Source: DASRPD01 sp035646535
GTDB lineage: Bacteria > Actinomycetota > Acidimicrobiia > IMCC26256 > JANYLB01
Assembly (NCBI GenBank): GCA_035646535.1
Contig: DASRPD010000040.1
Span: forward strand, 1 to 18,440
Direction of reading: 5' to 3'
DNA length: 18,440 nucleotides
The notes under the pieces were generated by a model. That model saw only the letters and a program-made list of their open reading frames with translations. It was not told the origin of the DNA and made no database searches. The translations under genes and the position numbers were made by a program. Positions 1 through 7,321 of this stretch are shown one piece after another. Position 1 is the first letter of the stretch, and every line of letters begins with the position of its first letter.

Positions 1-804
1 GGGGGCGAGGGGGCGGTTGGTCCAGGTGTCGTCCGCGCGGCGGAACCAGCCGCCCGCGGCGAGGCTGCCGCCGTCGGCGTGAATCGTCGTACCGGTGACA
101 AACGCCGACAGGTCCGACGCCAGAAACAACGCACAACCGGCGATGTCGTGCGGAGTACCGAACCGTCCGACCGGTACCCAGTGCGGGATCAGCTCCTGTT
201 GTTCCTCGGTGATCCAACGCGAGTAGGGCACTTGGAGCGTCTCGGTGAGGTCGGGCGCGATCGCATTGACCCGCACACCGGCCGGCCCGAGCTCGAGCGC
301 AAGGCTCTTGGTGAAACCGGTGATCGCAGCTTTGAACGCCGAGTAGACGGACCGGTTGGGAATGCCCCGAAACGCCTCGACCGTCGACAGGTTGATGATG
401 GTGCCCGCACCGGCATCCACCATCGCGGGTGCGAACGCCCGTGTGCAGACGAACACGGGGTACAGGTTGATGCGGTAGAGCACGTCCCACTCGGCTTCGT
501 CGCTCGCGAGGAAGCCGCCGCGCGCTCCGCCGTAGTGGCCGACGTTGTTGACCAGTGCGTCGATCCGACCAACGCGCGCCGCGACCGCGTCCACTTGGTC
601 CCGCTCGCGCACGTCGAGGACCTCGACTCGCGCCTCGCCACCAGCGGCGTTGATGGCGCTCACGGTGTCGTGAGCCCGCTCGGCGTCGATCTCCGCGACG
701 ACGACCAGCGCTCCCTCCGCGGCGAACCGCTCCGAGATGCCCCGTCCGATGCCGCCACCGCCACCGGTGACCAGTGCAGTTCGGCCCGCGAGCAGCCCGC
801 TCAC
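1..804 (-). CDS. SDR family NAD(P)-dependent oxidoreductase (partial, 3' end beyond the left edge)
   Basis: A short-chain dehydrogenase/reductase, a cytosolic NAD(P)H-dependent enzyme that interconverts alcohols and ketones. The cofactor motif TGGGGGIG is at residues 14-21. The catalytic Ser140 (in NLSTVEAF), Tyr154 and Lys158 (YSAFK) are present, and the NNVG motif lies between them. The frame stays open to base 1 (268 codons). Its end, GGWFRRADDTWTNRP, looks like the C-terminal tail of this family, so only a few residues are probably missing. The GTG start at 804 overlaps the TGA of the upstream M3 peptidase gene as GTGA, which implies translational coupling. The substrate cannot be told from sequence; the FabG-like fold covers many substrates. 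The family call is secure and the specific reaction is unknown. Confidence 0.9.
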   Translation of the reverse strand, partial: MSGLLAGRTALVTGGGGGIGRGISERFAAEGALVVVAEIDAERAHDTVSAINAAGGEARVEVLDVRERDQVDAVAARVGRIDALVNNVGHYGGARGGFLASDEAEWDVLYRINLYPVFVCTRAFAPAMVDAGAGTIINLSTVEAFRGIPNRSVYSAFKAAITGFTKSLALELGPAGVRVNAIAPDLTETLQVPYSRWITEEQQELIPHWVPVGRFGTPHDIAGCALFLASDLSAFVTGTTIHADGGSLAAGGWFRRADDTWTNRPLAP

Positions 805-2597
805 AATCGGCCGCTGGCCACGGCCGCGGCTTCCGCGGCGTCGAGCTGTTCGGCCACGATCGCGAGCCCCCCGTCCCAGAAGCCGGGATCGGCGAGGTCG
901 ACGCCAACGATACGGCCGAGCTCTTCGGGTGAGGCAGACCCACCGGCCGCGAGGAGCTCGAGGTAGCGCGGCACGAAGTCCTCGCCCTCTTCGGTGTAGC
1001 GCCGGTATACCGACAGCGCGAGCAGTTGCCCGTAGGCGTAGGCGTACACGTAGCCCGGCGTCCCGATGAAGTGCGGGATGTAGCTCCACCACGTTCGGTA
1101 GCCGTCGGTGAGCTCGACCGCGTCACCGAGCATTGGCACCTGGGTCTGCACCCACAGGTCGCCGAAGCGTTCGACGCTGAGCTCGCCTTCTTCTCGGCGG
1201 GCGGTGTGCACGGCGGCTTCGAAGCGGTTCATCGCCGTCTGGCGGAACACGGTTGCGATCTGGCCTTCGAGACTCTCCGCGAGCAGGGCGAGGCGGGCGT
1301 CGGGGTCGGTCGTGGCGTCGAGCAGCCGCCCGAAGGTCACGGTCTCACCGAACACCGACGCCGTCTCCGCGAGTGTCAGCGGCGTCATCTGGTGAAAGAC
1401 TCCGCGCTCGCGCGCCAGGTAGGCGTGTGCCGCGTGGCCGAGCTCGTGCGCGAGCGTCAACACGTCACGTCGCCGCGCGGTGTAGTTCAAGAGGACATAG
1501 GGATGGTGCGACGGCACCGTGTACGCGCAGAAAGCCCCGGGCCGCTTCGCTGGGCGTACCGGCGCGTCGATCCAGGGCTCGTCGAGGAACCGCCGCACGA
1601 CCGCGGCGAGATCGGGCGAGAACGACTCGTAGGCATCAATCACAATGCGCGTCGCCTCTGACCACGCGAACTCCTCCTCGGCGGCGGCGACCGACGCCAT
1701 GCGGTCGTAGTCGGCGAGTCGGTCCAGACCGAGCACGCGCGCCTTGAGCGCGTACCACCGCTGGGGAATGTCATAGCGAGCTTCCACCGCCGAGACGAGC
1801 GCTTCGACGGACTCGTCAGTGGCCTCATTGGCCAGGTTCCGGCTCGCGAGCCAGCCGTCGAAGTGGCGGAGTCGGTCGTCGGTGGCCTTGTCGGCGAGCA
1901 GGGTGTTGAACACGAAGGCCCGGGTACGCAGTCCCGGTGCGAGCCCGGCGGTCACTGCCTCGGCGGCGGTGCGCCGGACCTCCCGGTCGGGCGACTGGAG
2001 GAGGGAAAGGCCCTGTTCGATGCCGACGTCTTCACCGTGCAGATCGAGTCGGATCGCCGAAGTGAGCTCGTCGAAGAGTCGAGTCCAGGCGCTCGCGCCC
2101 GTGACCGACTTCTCGGCCATGAGCTGTTCCTCGGGCTCGGACAACAGGTGGGGGCGATACCGGCGCGCGGATCGAAGCCAGTGGCGGCAGAACGACAGGT
2201 CCTCGTCGGCGAGCAGCTCATCCACCCGCTCGTCCGACAGGGCCGCCCACTCGAGCTCGAAGAACAGGACCCGCGTCGAGATGGCGGTGCTTCGCTCCTC
2301 GACTCGCTGCATCAAGGCGCCGGCAGCCGGGGCGGCGGTATCGACCGCGAACGCCAGGCTTGCGTACGAACCTGCCCGACCGAGCCGATCGTTGAGCTCG
2401 GCAAGCTCACCCATGAACGTGGCGAGGGCCTTCGCGTCGAGCTCGGCCACGTGGGCGCGGCGGGTCTCGAGTGAGTCCGCGATGCGGTCGGCCTCATCGA
2501 CCAGCGCGTCGACCCCTTCTGCGCCTCGCCCGTCGACGAGCGGTTCGAGGTCCCATCTGATCTCGGCCGCACAGCGGTCCTCGTCGGTGATCGTCAT
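801..2597 (-). CDS. M3 family oligoendopeptidase (PepF-like zinc metallopeptidase)
   Basis: A 598-residue cytosolic zinc peptidase of family M3, which cleaves short peptides. The zinc motif HELGH is at residues 384-388 (His384, Glu385, His388). The third ligand is probably Glu411 in LTLAETASVFGE. The C-terminal HFIGTPGYVYAYAYGQLLAL segment is typical of the PepF branch, and the length fits that family. An upstream in-frame start exists at 2663. I chose the ATG at 2597 because the protein then begins MTITDEDR and a TAGGGT -10 box lies exactly 7 nt before it, which suggests a leaderless mRNA. The gene is 71 bp downstream of the helicase gene. Its stop codon overlaps the SDR start as GTGA. Family membership is clear; the natural peptide substrates are unknown. 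Confidence 0.93.
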   Translation of the reverse strand: MTITDEDRCAAEIRWDLEPLVDGRGAEGVDALVDEADRIADSLETRRAHVAELDAKALATFMGELAELNDRLGRAGSYASLAFAVDTAAPAAGALMQRVEERSTAISTRVLFFELEWAALSDERVDELLADEDLSFCRHWLRSARRYRPHLLSEPEEQLMAEKSVTGASAWTRLFDELTSAIRLDLHGEDVGIEQGLSLLQSPDREVRRTAAEAVTAGLAPGLRTRAFVFNTLLADKATDDRLRHFDGWLASRNLANEATDESVEALVSAVEARYDIPQRWYALKARVLGLDRLADYDRMASVAAAEEEFAWSEATRIVIDAYESFSPDLAAVVRRFLDEPWIDAPVRPAKRPGAFCAYTVPSHHPYVLLNYTARRRDVLTLAHELGHAAHAYLARERGVFHQMTPLTLAETASVFGETVTFGRLLDATTDPDARLALLAESLEGQIATVFRQTAMNRFEAAVHTARREEGELSVERFGDLWVQTQVPMLGDAVELTDGYRTWWSYIPHFIGTPGYVYAYAYGQLLALSVYRRYTEEGEDFVPRYLELLAAGGSASPEELGRIVGVDLADPGFWDGGLAIVAEQLDAAEAAAVASGRL

Positions 2598-2610
2598 GGC
2601 GCCCACCCTA
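2598..2610 (-). promoter_or_regulatory. Probable leaderless promoter of the M3 peptidase gene
   Basis: Reading the minus strand, TAGGGT (2605-2610) is followed by 7 nt (GGGCGCC) and then the ATG at 2597. There is no Shine-Dalgarno sequence. In actinobacteria a TAnnnT box at this distance usually starts transcription on the first base of the start codon. The -35 region has no consensus but is covered by a palindrome (2627-2640). This is a pattern-based inference. Confidence 0.55.
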
Positions 2611-2626
2611 GACACCTCTGCGGGCA

Positions 2627-2640
2627 TCGCTGCGCAGCGA
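2627..2640. promoter_or_regulatory. Perfect 14-bp palindrome, possible operator
   Basis: TCGCTGCGCAGCGA is a perfect palindrome between the helicase stop (2669) and the M3 start (2597). Its centre is about 36 bp upstream of the proposed M3 transcription start, so it sits over the -35 region, where a repressor or activator dimer could bind. It has no loop, so it would make a poor terminator hairpin. Its regulatory role is inferred. Confidence 0.35.
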
Positions 2641-2668
2641 GATCGAGCACGGCCGGGGGACAACGCGG

Positions 2669-5017
2669 CTACGGGACGAGAGCTTCGGGGAGGGGGTCAG
2701 CGTGCACGACGGTGAGCGTCTGGGTGGCGCGGGTGAGCGTCACGTAGAGCAGGCGCAGCCCGGCCGGATCGGGCGTGACCAACGCCGCGGGCTCGATAAC
2801 GATGACGTGGTCGAACTCGAGGCCCTTCGATTCCACGGCGGTGAGAATCGCGACCGGCGCGTCCATCGCCGCAGCCGAATCCGCGACCGCGCCCGCATCG
2901 GCCAGCTCGACGACGAGCTCGTCGTGCAGGGGCGGCGGCGCGATCACCACGATCTTGCCGCCTCGTCTCAGGGCAGTCCGAACCGCATCGCCGACCAGGG
3001 CCACCCGATCGGCGCGACCGACCCTCAGGAACCGCGGCTCTTCGCCGGTGGACCGCACTGCTCGTGTCGGCGGCACGTTCGGCGCCGCCACTGCGAGCAG
3101 CCGGTGCGCGACGGCCATGATCTCTGCGGGCGTGCGGTAGTTGACGGTGAGCTCCACGATCCGCGCCCCCCGACGTGGGGCGAGGCCGGCGAGCACGTCG
3201 TCCCAGCCACTCGCCGCGCCGGGCCGGCTGGCCTGGCCGAAGTCACCGACGAGCGTCATCGAGCCGCCCGGCGCCCGGCGCCCGACCATGCGCCACTGCA
3301 TCGGGGTGAGGTCTTGCGCCTCGTCGACGAGGACGTGACCGTAGGTGCGCAGCTCACTCGCAGCCGAGACGCGCCCGTCAGCAGGAGGCGCGAACCGCGC
3401 GGCCAGGGTCTCCGCGTCGGTGAAGCCTCCGAGCTCCATCTCCTCCACGACCCGCGTGGCAGTGCGGACGGCGTCGGCGTCGGCCTCTTCCGCGCTCCGT
3501 CCTCGAGTGCGCGTCGGTCGAGCGAGGTCGATCGACCCGACCAGGGCCTCCGCCTCGTCGACCAGGGCCACGTCGGCGTCGGTCCATCGCGTATCGGCAG
3601 GCCGCTCGCCCCGGGGACGTACGAGCCCTGCCAGTTCGGAGTCGGTCAGGATTCCCGCAGCGGCCGAGGCCACCAGCGCACGGAACCCGAACAGATCACG
3701 CACCAGCTCGGCGCCGTGCAGCACCGGCCACATGCAGTTGAGGATCTCGCGCACCTCCGGCCGTTGGCGCAGCCGCGAACGCAGGTCTTCCTCCCACTCG
3801 GGTGTCGGCTCGTCACCTCGAGCCAACGCACCGGCCACCATCGGGTCCAGCATCGGCGTGCCGTCCTCGTCCAACCCGAGGTCCAGCACCGGGCCACCCC
3901 GGTGTGCGTCGGCGACCGCGGCGCGGTACCGCCGGACGAGGAGGTCGACCACGAGGCCGACCACGAACTGGCGTTGCTCGTTGTGGGGCCCCCGCCGACT
4001 TCGCGCTCGGGCGATGATCCGGTGCGAGTCGCCACGGCTCATGCGGATCGCCAGGCCGTCCATCGCGATCCTCACCGCCCGCCGCAACGGGTGCTGACGA
4101 TCCTCGATCGCCCGCGCGATGACCCGAGCCATCCGAGCGTCACCCTTGGTCGCCGCCACGGTCGAGTCCTCGACGGCCCGCGGCCGAGCCTCGGGCCGTA
4201 GCGCCGAAAGGGTCGCGAGATGCACGTCGTGCTCACCGAGCGACGGCAACACCTCTTCGATGTAGCGCAGGAACACCGAGCTGGGTCCGAGCAGCAGCAC
4301 ACCTTCGTGCTGGAGGCGCCGCCGGTGTGTGTACAAGAGGTAGGCGGCACGGTGCAGCGCGACCGCGGTCTTGCCCGTGCCTGCGCCGCCCGCGACCGCG
4401 ATGACGCCGGCCAGGTCGGCCCGGATCGCCTCGTCCTGTTCGGACTGGATCGTCGCAACGATGTCATGCATTCGTCCCGTGCGCTCGCGGTCGAGCGCCG
4501 CGAGGAGCGCGCCTTCTCCCACGATCTTGAAACCGGCATCCACGGCCGCGTCGGTGTCGAACACCTCGTCGTCCAGCCCCGTGATCCGACCCCCGTGGGC
4601 GACGAAGTGCCGGCGGCGGATCACGCCCATCGGCTCGACCGCCGTCGCGCGGTAGAACGGCTCGGCGACCGGGGCGCGCCAATCGATGACGAGTGGCGTG
4701 TGGTCGGCGTCGTCGACCGCGAGCCGGCCGACGTAGAGGCGGCTTTCTCGATCGTCAGCCGGTTCGAGGTCGAGACGGCCGAACACCAACGCGGAGTCGC
4801 CGATGTCCAGAGCAGCCAGACGCCGGTGGGTCAGGTCGTGCGCGATGTCACGCTCGAGGCGCGCCTGGTGGGTACCACCCCGCTGCACGTCGGAGTACGC
4901 AGCCGACACGCGGCTCGCAGAAGTGCGCATGCGCTCGAGCCAGCCGAGGGCCGCGTCGACGTAGCGCTGCTCACACGCCAGCTCGGAGTTTGACCGGTCG
5001 GCGTCGGATTCGGGCAC
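2669..5017 (-). CDS. helD: HelD-like UvrD/Rep-family helicase, RNA polymerase recycling ATPase
   Basis: A 782-residue superfamily 1 ATPase resembling actinobacterial HelD/HelR, which binds RNA polymerase and releases stalled complexes. The N-terminal ~60 residues are charged and helical (LACEQRYVDAALGWLERM), as in the HelD coiled coil that enters the RNAP secondary channel. Then comes the HelD-type DSALVFGRLDL...LYVGRLAV...VIDWRAPVAEPFYRA segment. Walker A is GGAGTGKT (Lys216) and Walker B is VDEAQD (Asp565-Asp569). Later helicase motifs are LVGDFGQ, LTVNYRTPAEI, ESKGLEFDHVIV and LYVTLTRA. I chose the GTG at 5017 because GGAGAG precedes it by 5 nt; an upstream GTG at 5119 lacks this and overlaps the likely promoter. 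HelD versus another UvrD-like ATPase is supported by the N-terminal region, but not proven. Confidence 0.85.
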   Translation of the reverse strand: MPESDADRSNSELACEQRYVDAALGWLERMRTSASRVSAAYSDVQRGGTHQARLERDIAHDLTHRRLAALDIGDSALVFGRLDLEPADDRESRLYVGRLAVDDADHTPLVIDWRAPVAEPFYRATAVEPMGVIRRRHFVAHGGRITGLDDEVFDTDAAVDAGFKIVGEGALLAALDRERTGRMHDIVATIQSEQDEAIRADLAGVIAVAGGAGTGKTAVALHRAAYLLYTHRRRLQHEGVLLLGPSSVFLRYIEEVLPSLGEHDVHLATLSALRPEARPRAVEDSTVAATKGDARMARVIARAIEDRQHPLRRAVRIAMDGLAIRMSRGDSHRIIARARSRRGPHNEQRQFVVGLVVDLLVRRYRAAVADAHRGGPVLDLGLDEDGTPMLDPMVAGALARGDEPTPEWEEDLRSRLRQRPEVREILNCMWPVLHGAELVRDLFGFRALVASAAAGILTDSELAGLVRPRGERPADTRWTDADVALVDEAEALVGSIDLARPTRTRGRSAEEADADAVRTATRVVEEMELGGFTDAETLAARFAPPADGRVSAASELRTYGHVLVDEAQDLTPMQWRMVGRRAPGGSMTLVGDFGQASRPGAASGWDDVLAGLAPRRGARIVELTVNYRTPAEIMAVAHRLLAVAAPNVPPTRAVRSTGEEPRFLRVGRADRVALVGDAVRTALRRGGKIVVIAPPPLHDELVVELADAGAVADSAAAMDAPVAILTAVESKGLEFDHVIVIEPAALVTPDPAGLRLLYVTLTRATQTLTVVHADPLPEALVP

Positions 5018-5076
5018 AGGTGCTCTCCGGTTGGGTTCCCCGGTGGGTTTCCGGTTTGAGGGAGCCAATGAGTTTA
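5018..5076 (-). promoter_or_regulatory. Possible promoter and RBS for the helD-like gene
   Basis: On the minus strand, TAAACT (5071-5076) fits a TAnnnT -10 box in an unusually AT-rich patch. The RBS GGAGAG (5023-5028) lies 5 nt before the GTG at 5017. This implies a leader of roughly 47 nt. No -35 consensus is evident. I see no rifampicin-associated element like the one described upstream of Streptomyces helR. Confidence 0.4.
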
Positions 5077-5137
5077 CTCGTACTCGTCGTGCCTGGTCCG
5101 AGGTCGCCCACCGCATCACCGCGCCGGGCGGCTGGGT

Positions 5138-5764
5138 TCAGAACTGACTGGGGATCGTGATCTCGGCGTCGTCCACGAGCACGGTTCGCTCACCCAACGC
5201 GAGCGCTCCGTCCTCCACGGTCAGCCACCGGGCGCCCAGGTTGGGCACCAGCTCTCCGGGCGCGCCGAGACGGCGCTCGACCGTTCGGATCACGCCGCCA
5301 TGGGTGACGACGAGCGCGACACCCCCCACGGCGCGGTGCGCGAGGTCCATGAGCGCGCCGGTGGCCCGTGCGTACAGGTCGTCGTCGTGCTCCCAACCCT
5401 CCGGACGGGCACCACGGGCGAGGAAGCCGGGCCAGCCGGCGTCGATCTCATCTCGCGTCAACCCCTGCCACACACCCGCGTGGCGCTCCCGCCAGCGGAC
5501 GTCACATCGCAGCTCGACGCGTCCGGCAACCGCGAGCTCGGCCGTACGCCGCGCCCGCTCGAGGTCCGAAGCCTCGACCGTGTCGAGCGTCGCGAGCTCG
5601 GCGGCGGTACCGGCGTGGTGCGCCTGACGCTCGCCGAGCGCGGACAGAGGCGGGTCGGCCTGGCCCTGCCAGCGGCCGGTGGCGTTCCAATCCGACTGGC
5701 CGTGGCGGACGAGCAGAATCCTCGCGACCTTCGAGGTCGCTCCCCGACCGTCTTGCTCGCTCAC
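5138..5764 (-). CDS. Histidine phosphatase family protein (phosphoglycerate mutase-like)
   Basis: A 208-residue branch-1 histidine phosphatase, cytosolic. Its fold transfers phosphate through a phospho-histidine. LLVRHGQSDWN carries the nucleophile His21 next to Arg20. SDLERARRTA supplies Arg70, RERHAGVWQG supplies the acid Glu93, and VVTHGGVIR supplies the second His155. All core residues are present, so the enzyme should be active. It could act as a phosphatase, as cobalamin pathway CobC, or on sugar phosphates; the sequence does not decide. The GTG start at 5764 overlaps the TGA of the upstream TnpB-like gene as GTGA, so the two are probably translated together. The first 14 residues (VSEQDGRGATSKVA) are a polar extension before the usual fold start. 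There is no alternative in-frame start nearby. Confidence 0.9.
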   Translation of the reverse strand: MSEQDGRGATSKVARILLVRHGQSDWNATGRWQGQADPPLSALGERQAHHAGTAAELATLDTVEASDLERARRTAELAVAGRVELRCDVRWRERHAGVWQGLTRDEIDAGWPGFLARGARPEGWEHDDDLYARATGALMDLAHRAVGGVALVVTHGGVIRTVERRLGAPGELVPNLGARWLTVEDGALALGERTVLVDDAEITIPSQF

Positions 5765-6216
5765 GTACCGACGAGCTCGAACTCGTTGTTGCGGAACACG
5801 AGCGTCGCGCCACGGCCCTCGAGTGGTGGACGGAGCCCGCCGCGGGTGGCGTCGACGTACACCCGGATGGTGCGGCGTCCGGCGCTGGTCGGCATCGTGA
5901 CCCGGTCGCCGGCGGTCCATTTGAGCGCGCTCGCCGGGATGGCGAGCGACTGGTAGTCACCGAAGCGCTGCCGACGCCCTGGGGGACCGGTGAGGGACTC
6001 CTGCACGCGTTCGAAGACCGAAGCGCTCAGCCCAGCGGGGAGCTTGAACCGTTCGGTGGCCTCCTTCACGACTGTGCGCAACGCCGCACCGTCGTCAACG
6101 TCCTGGTCGAGCGCGGCCAATCGCGCGGCGTCGCAGGCGCGGTTGACCCGCTGGAGCGTCGACCGCAACAGGTCGTGCTGATCGGGGTCGGGAAGGAGAC
6201 GAACAGTGTCGGACAC
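5761..6216 (-). CDS. TnpB N-terminal-domain-like protein lacking the RuvC nuclease
   Basis: A 151-residue protein not obviously part of any complete transposon. The start TVRLLPDPDQHDLLRSTLQR matches the N-terminal helical region of IS200/IS605-type TnpB (pattern: V-R-L-x-P-x-x-x-Q-x-x-L-L-x-x-T-L). Next come a segment like the TnpB V-x-E-x-F-x-L-x-A region (VVKEATERFKLPAGLSASVF) and a beta-rich end (LKWTAGDRVTMPTSAGRR, then ATLVFRNNEFELVGT). In TnpB the RuvC domain would begin right after this LV-type strand; here there is a stop instead. The GTG at 6216 is chosen to give the usual TnpB-like start; GTG 6222 and TTG 6276 are alternatives. Its stop overlaps the phosphatase start as GTGA. The similarity is read by eye. 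The role is unknown: an exapted nucleic-acid binder or a relic. Confidence 0.65.
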   Translation of the reverse strand: MSDTVRLLPDPDQHDLLRSTLQRVNRACDAARLAALDQDVDDGAALRTVVKEATERFKLPAGLSASVFERVQESLTGPPGRRQRFGDYQSLAIPASALKWTAGDRVTMPTSAGRRTIRVYVDATRGGLRPPLEGRGATLVFRNNEFELVGT

Positions 6217-6243
6217 AGCCACGATGGTGCCCGATCCGGCCCA

Positions 6244-6285
6244 CTCCGTGCCAACGGGTTGCCCGCTCCGTGCCAACGGGTTGCC
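6244..6285. repeat. Two perfect 20-bp direct repeats, period 22 bp
   Basis: CTCCGTGCCAACGGGTTGCC occurs at 6244-6263 and again at 6266-6285, separated by 2 bp. Each copy holds the short inverted repeat CAAC-GG-GTTG. The pair starts 3 bp after the oxidoreductase stop codon and ends 27 bp before the start of the TnpB-like gene. The period of 22 bp is about two helical turns. It may be a regulator site, a small duplication, or a remnant. I see no other copies in the window. Confidence 0.85.
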
Positions 6286-6288
6286 GGT

Positions 6289-7278
6289 TTAGCTCATGAC
6301 CTCGCAGACGACCTTTCCCCAGGTGCCACGCCCACCGAGCCGCCGCAACGCCTCGGGGACGTCCTCCAACCGGACACGTTCGGAGACGAGCGGGTCGATC
6401 GCGCCGGCTGCATACAGGCGGATGAGCTCGTCGTGGGTGGACTCGATGAGGCTCGGCTCCATGACGTTGTAGAACCCCCAGTGGACCCCGACGATCGAGT
6501 AGTTCTTGATCAGCGCGTGATTTGTCGGCGCGTCGGCGATTCGCCCGCCGGCGAAGCCGATGACCAGAATGCGCCCTTCGAACGCGACGCACTTGCGTGA
6601 GCGATCGAAGGTGTCACCACCGACCGGGTCGTAGATGACGTCGGCTCCCCGTCCGTCGGTCGCGTCCTTGACGGCTTGCACGAAGTCGCCCGCGCGGTAG
6701 TCGATCACGACCTCGGCGCCGAGGTTCCGACAAACCGCGACCTTTTCGGGCCCGCCGGCGGTGGCCAGGACACGCGCGCCGGCGGCGAGCCCGAGCTGGA
6801 TGGCCGCCGACCCGACGCCGCCCGCGCCGGCGTGGACGAGCAGCGTCTCGCCGGGTTGGAGCGCGGCGCGGCGGTGCAGCGCAACGTGGCCGGTCTGGTA
6901 GGTCACGTGGAGCGCCGCGGCCGCCGACCACTCCATCTCGTCGGGGATCGCGAACGTTGTCGCCTCCGCCGCGAGGGTCTGCTCGGCAAAAGCGCCGCGG
7001 CCCGCGCTCGGGATGGCGAGCACCCGAGCGTTGACCAGCCCGGGATCGACGCCGTCGCCGACGCCGGTCACCACCCCGGCGACCTCGGCACCGGGAGTGA
7101 ACGGCAAGGGTGGTTTCACTTGGTACTCGCCCCGGCACATCAACACATCGGGGAAGTTGAGCGCCGCGGCGCGCACGTCGATCGCCACCTCACCCGGTCC
7201 GGGATCGGGCGGATCGACGTCTTCCAGGACCAACACGGCCTCGGGTTCACCAAGCTCATGGGCTCGCCACGCACGCAT
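6289..7278 (-). CDS. NADPH:quinone oxidoreductase-like, zinc-free MDR family dehydrogenase
   Basis: A 329-residue cytosolic medium-chain dehydrogenase of the quinone oxidoreductase branch, which uses NADPH to reduce quinones or enones. The N-terminal GroES-like domain contains ALNFPDVLMCRGEY (39-52) and PFTPGAEVAGVV. The Rossmann domain has HAGAGGVGSAAIQLG (149-163). GADVIYDPVGGDTFDRS is typical of this branch. There are no zinc-binding Cys clusters, unlike the alcohol dehydrogenase at 9396. The ATG at 7278 is preceded by TAGGCT and 6 nt, so the mRNA is likely leaderless. It is the first gene of the leftward block; the TnpB-like gene follows after 72 bp. An acryloyl-CoA reductase-type or enoyl reductase activity is an alternative. 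Family certain, substrate unknown. Confidence 0.92.
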   Translation of the reverse strand: MRAWRAHELGEPEAVLVLEDVDPPDPGPGEVAIDVRAAALNFPDVLMCRGEYQVKPPLPFTPGAEVAGVVTGVGDGVDPGLVNARVLAIPSAGRGAFAEQTLAAEATTFAIPDEMEWSAAAALHVTYQTGHVALHRRAALQPGETLLVHAGAGGVGSAAIQLGLAAGARVLATAGGPEKVAVCRNLGAEVVIDYRAGDFVQAVKDATDGRGADVIYDPVGGDTFDRSRKCVAFEGRILVIGFAGGRIADAPTNHALIKNYSIVGVHWGFYNVMEPSLIESTHDELIRLYAAGAIDPLVSERVRLEDVPEALRRLGGRGTWGKVVCEVMS

Positions 7279-7284
7279 GCACCG

Positions 7285-7290
7285 AGCCTA
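7285..7290 (-). promoter_or_regulatory. -10 box of the oxidoreductase gene (leaderless)
   Basis: TAGGCT on the minus strand, followed by CGGTGC and then the ATG at 7278. The 6-nt spacing fits a transcript that starts at the start codon, and no Shine-Dalgarno is present. It shares the bases CTA with the oppositely directed -10 box at 7289-7294. Confidence 0.5.
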
Positions 7291-7294
7291 GGGT
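7289..7294 (+). promoter_or_regulatory. -10 box of the NTF2-like gene
   Basis: TAGGGT on the plus strand. A start about 7 nt downstream gives a leader of roughly 20 nt containing the RBS GGGGGAGG (7308-7315), which lies 6 nt before the GTG at 7322. The box overlaps the opposing TAGGCT box through a shared CTAG core, so the two divergent genes appear to use interlocked promoters. Confidence 0.45.
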
Positions 7295-7321
7295 GCGACC
7301 CTGATCCGGGGGAGGCCGGTA

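Noticed and set aside
79..966. Plus-strand open frame across the SDR and peptidase region
   Set aside because: It runs antisense to two clear genes and has low-complexity Arg/Asp-rich translation.
2702..4201. Long plus-strand open frame opposite the helicase gene
   Set aside because: It is a shadow of high-GC codon bias in the helD-like gene and shows no domain-like sequence.
5740..5800. Guide-RNA-like (omega RNA) element at the 3' end of the TnpB-like gene
   Set aside because: The phosphatase coding sequence starts at the overlapping GTGA, so no non-coding 3' end or transposon right end is present.
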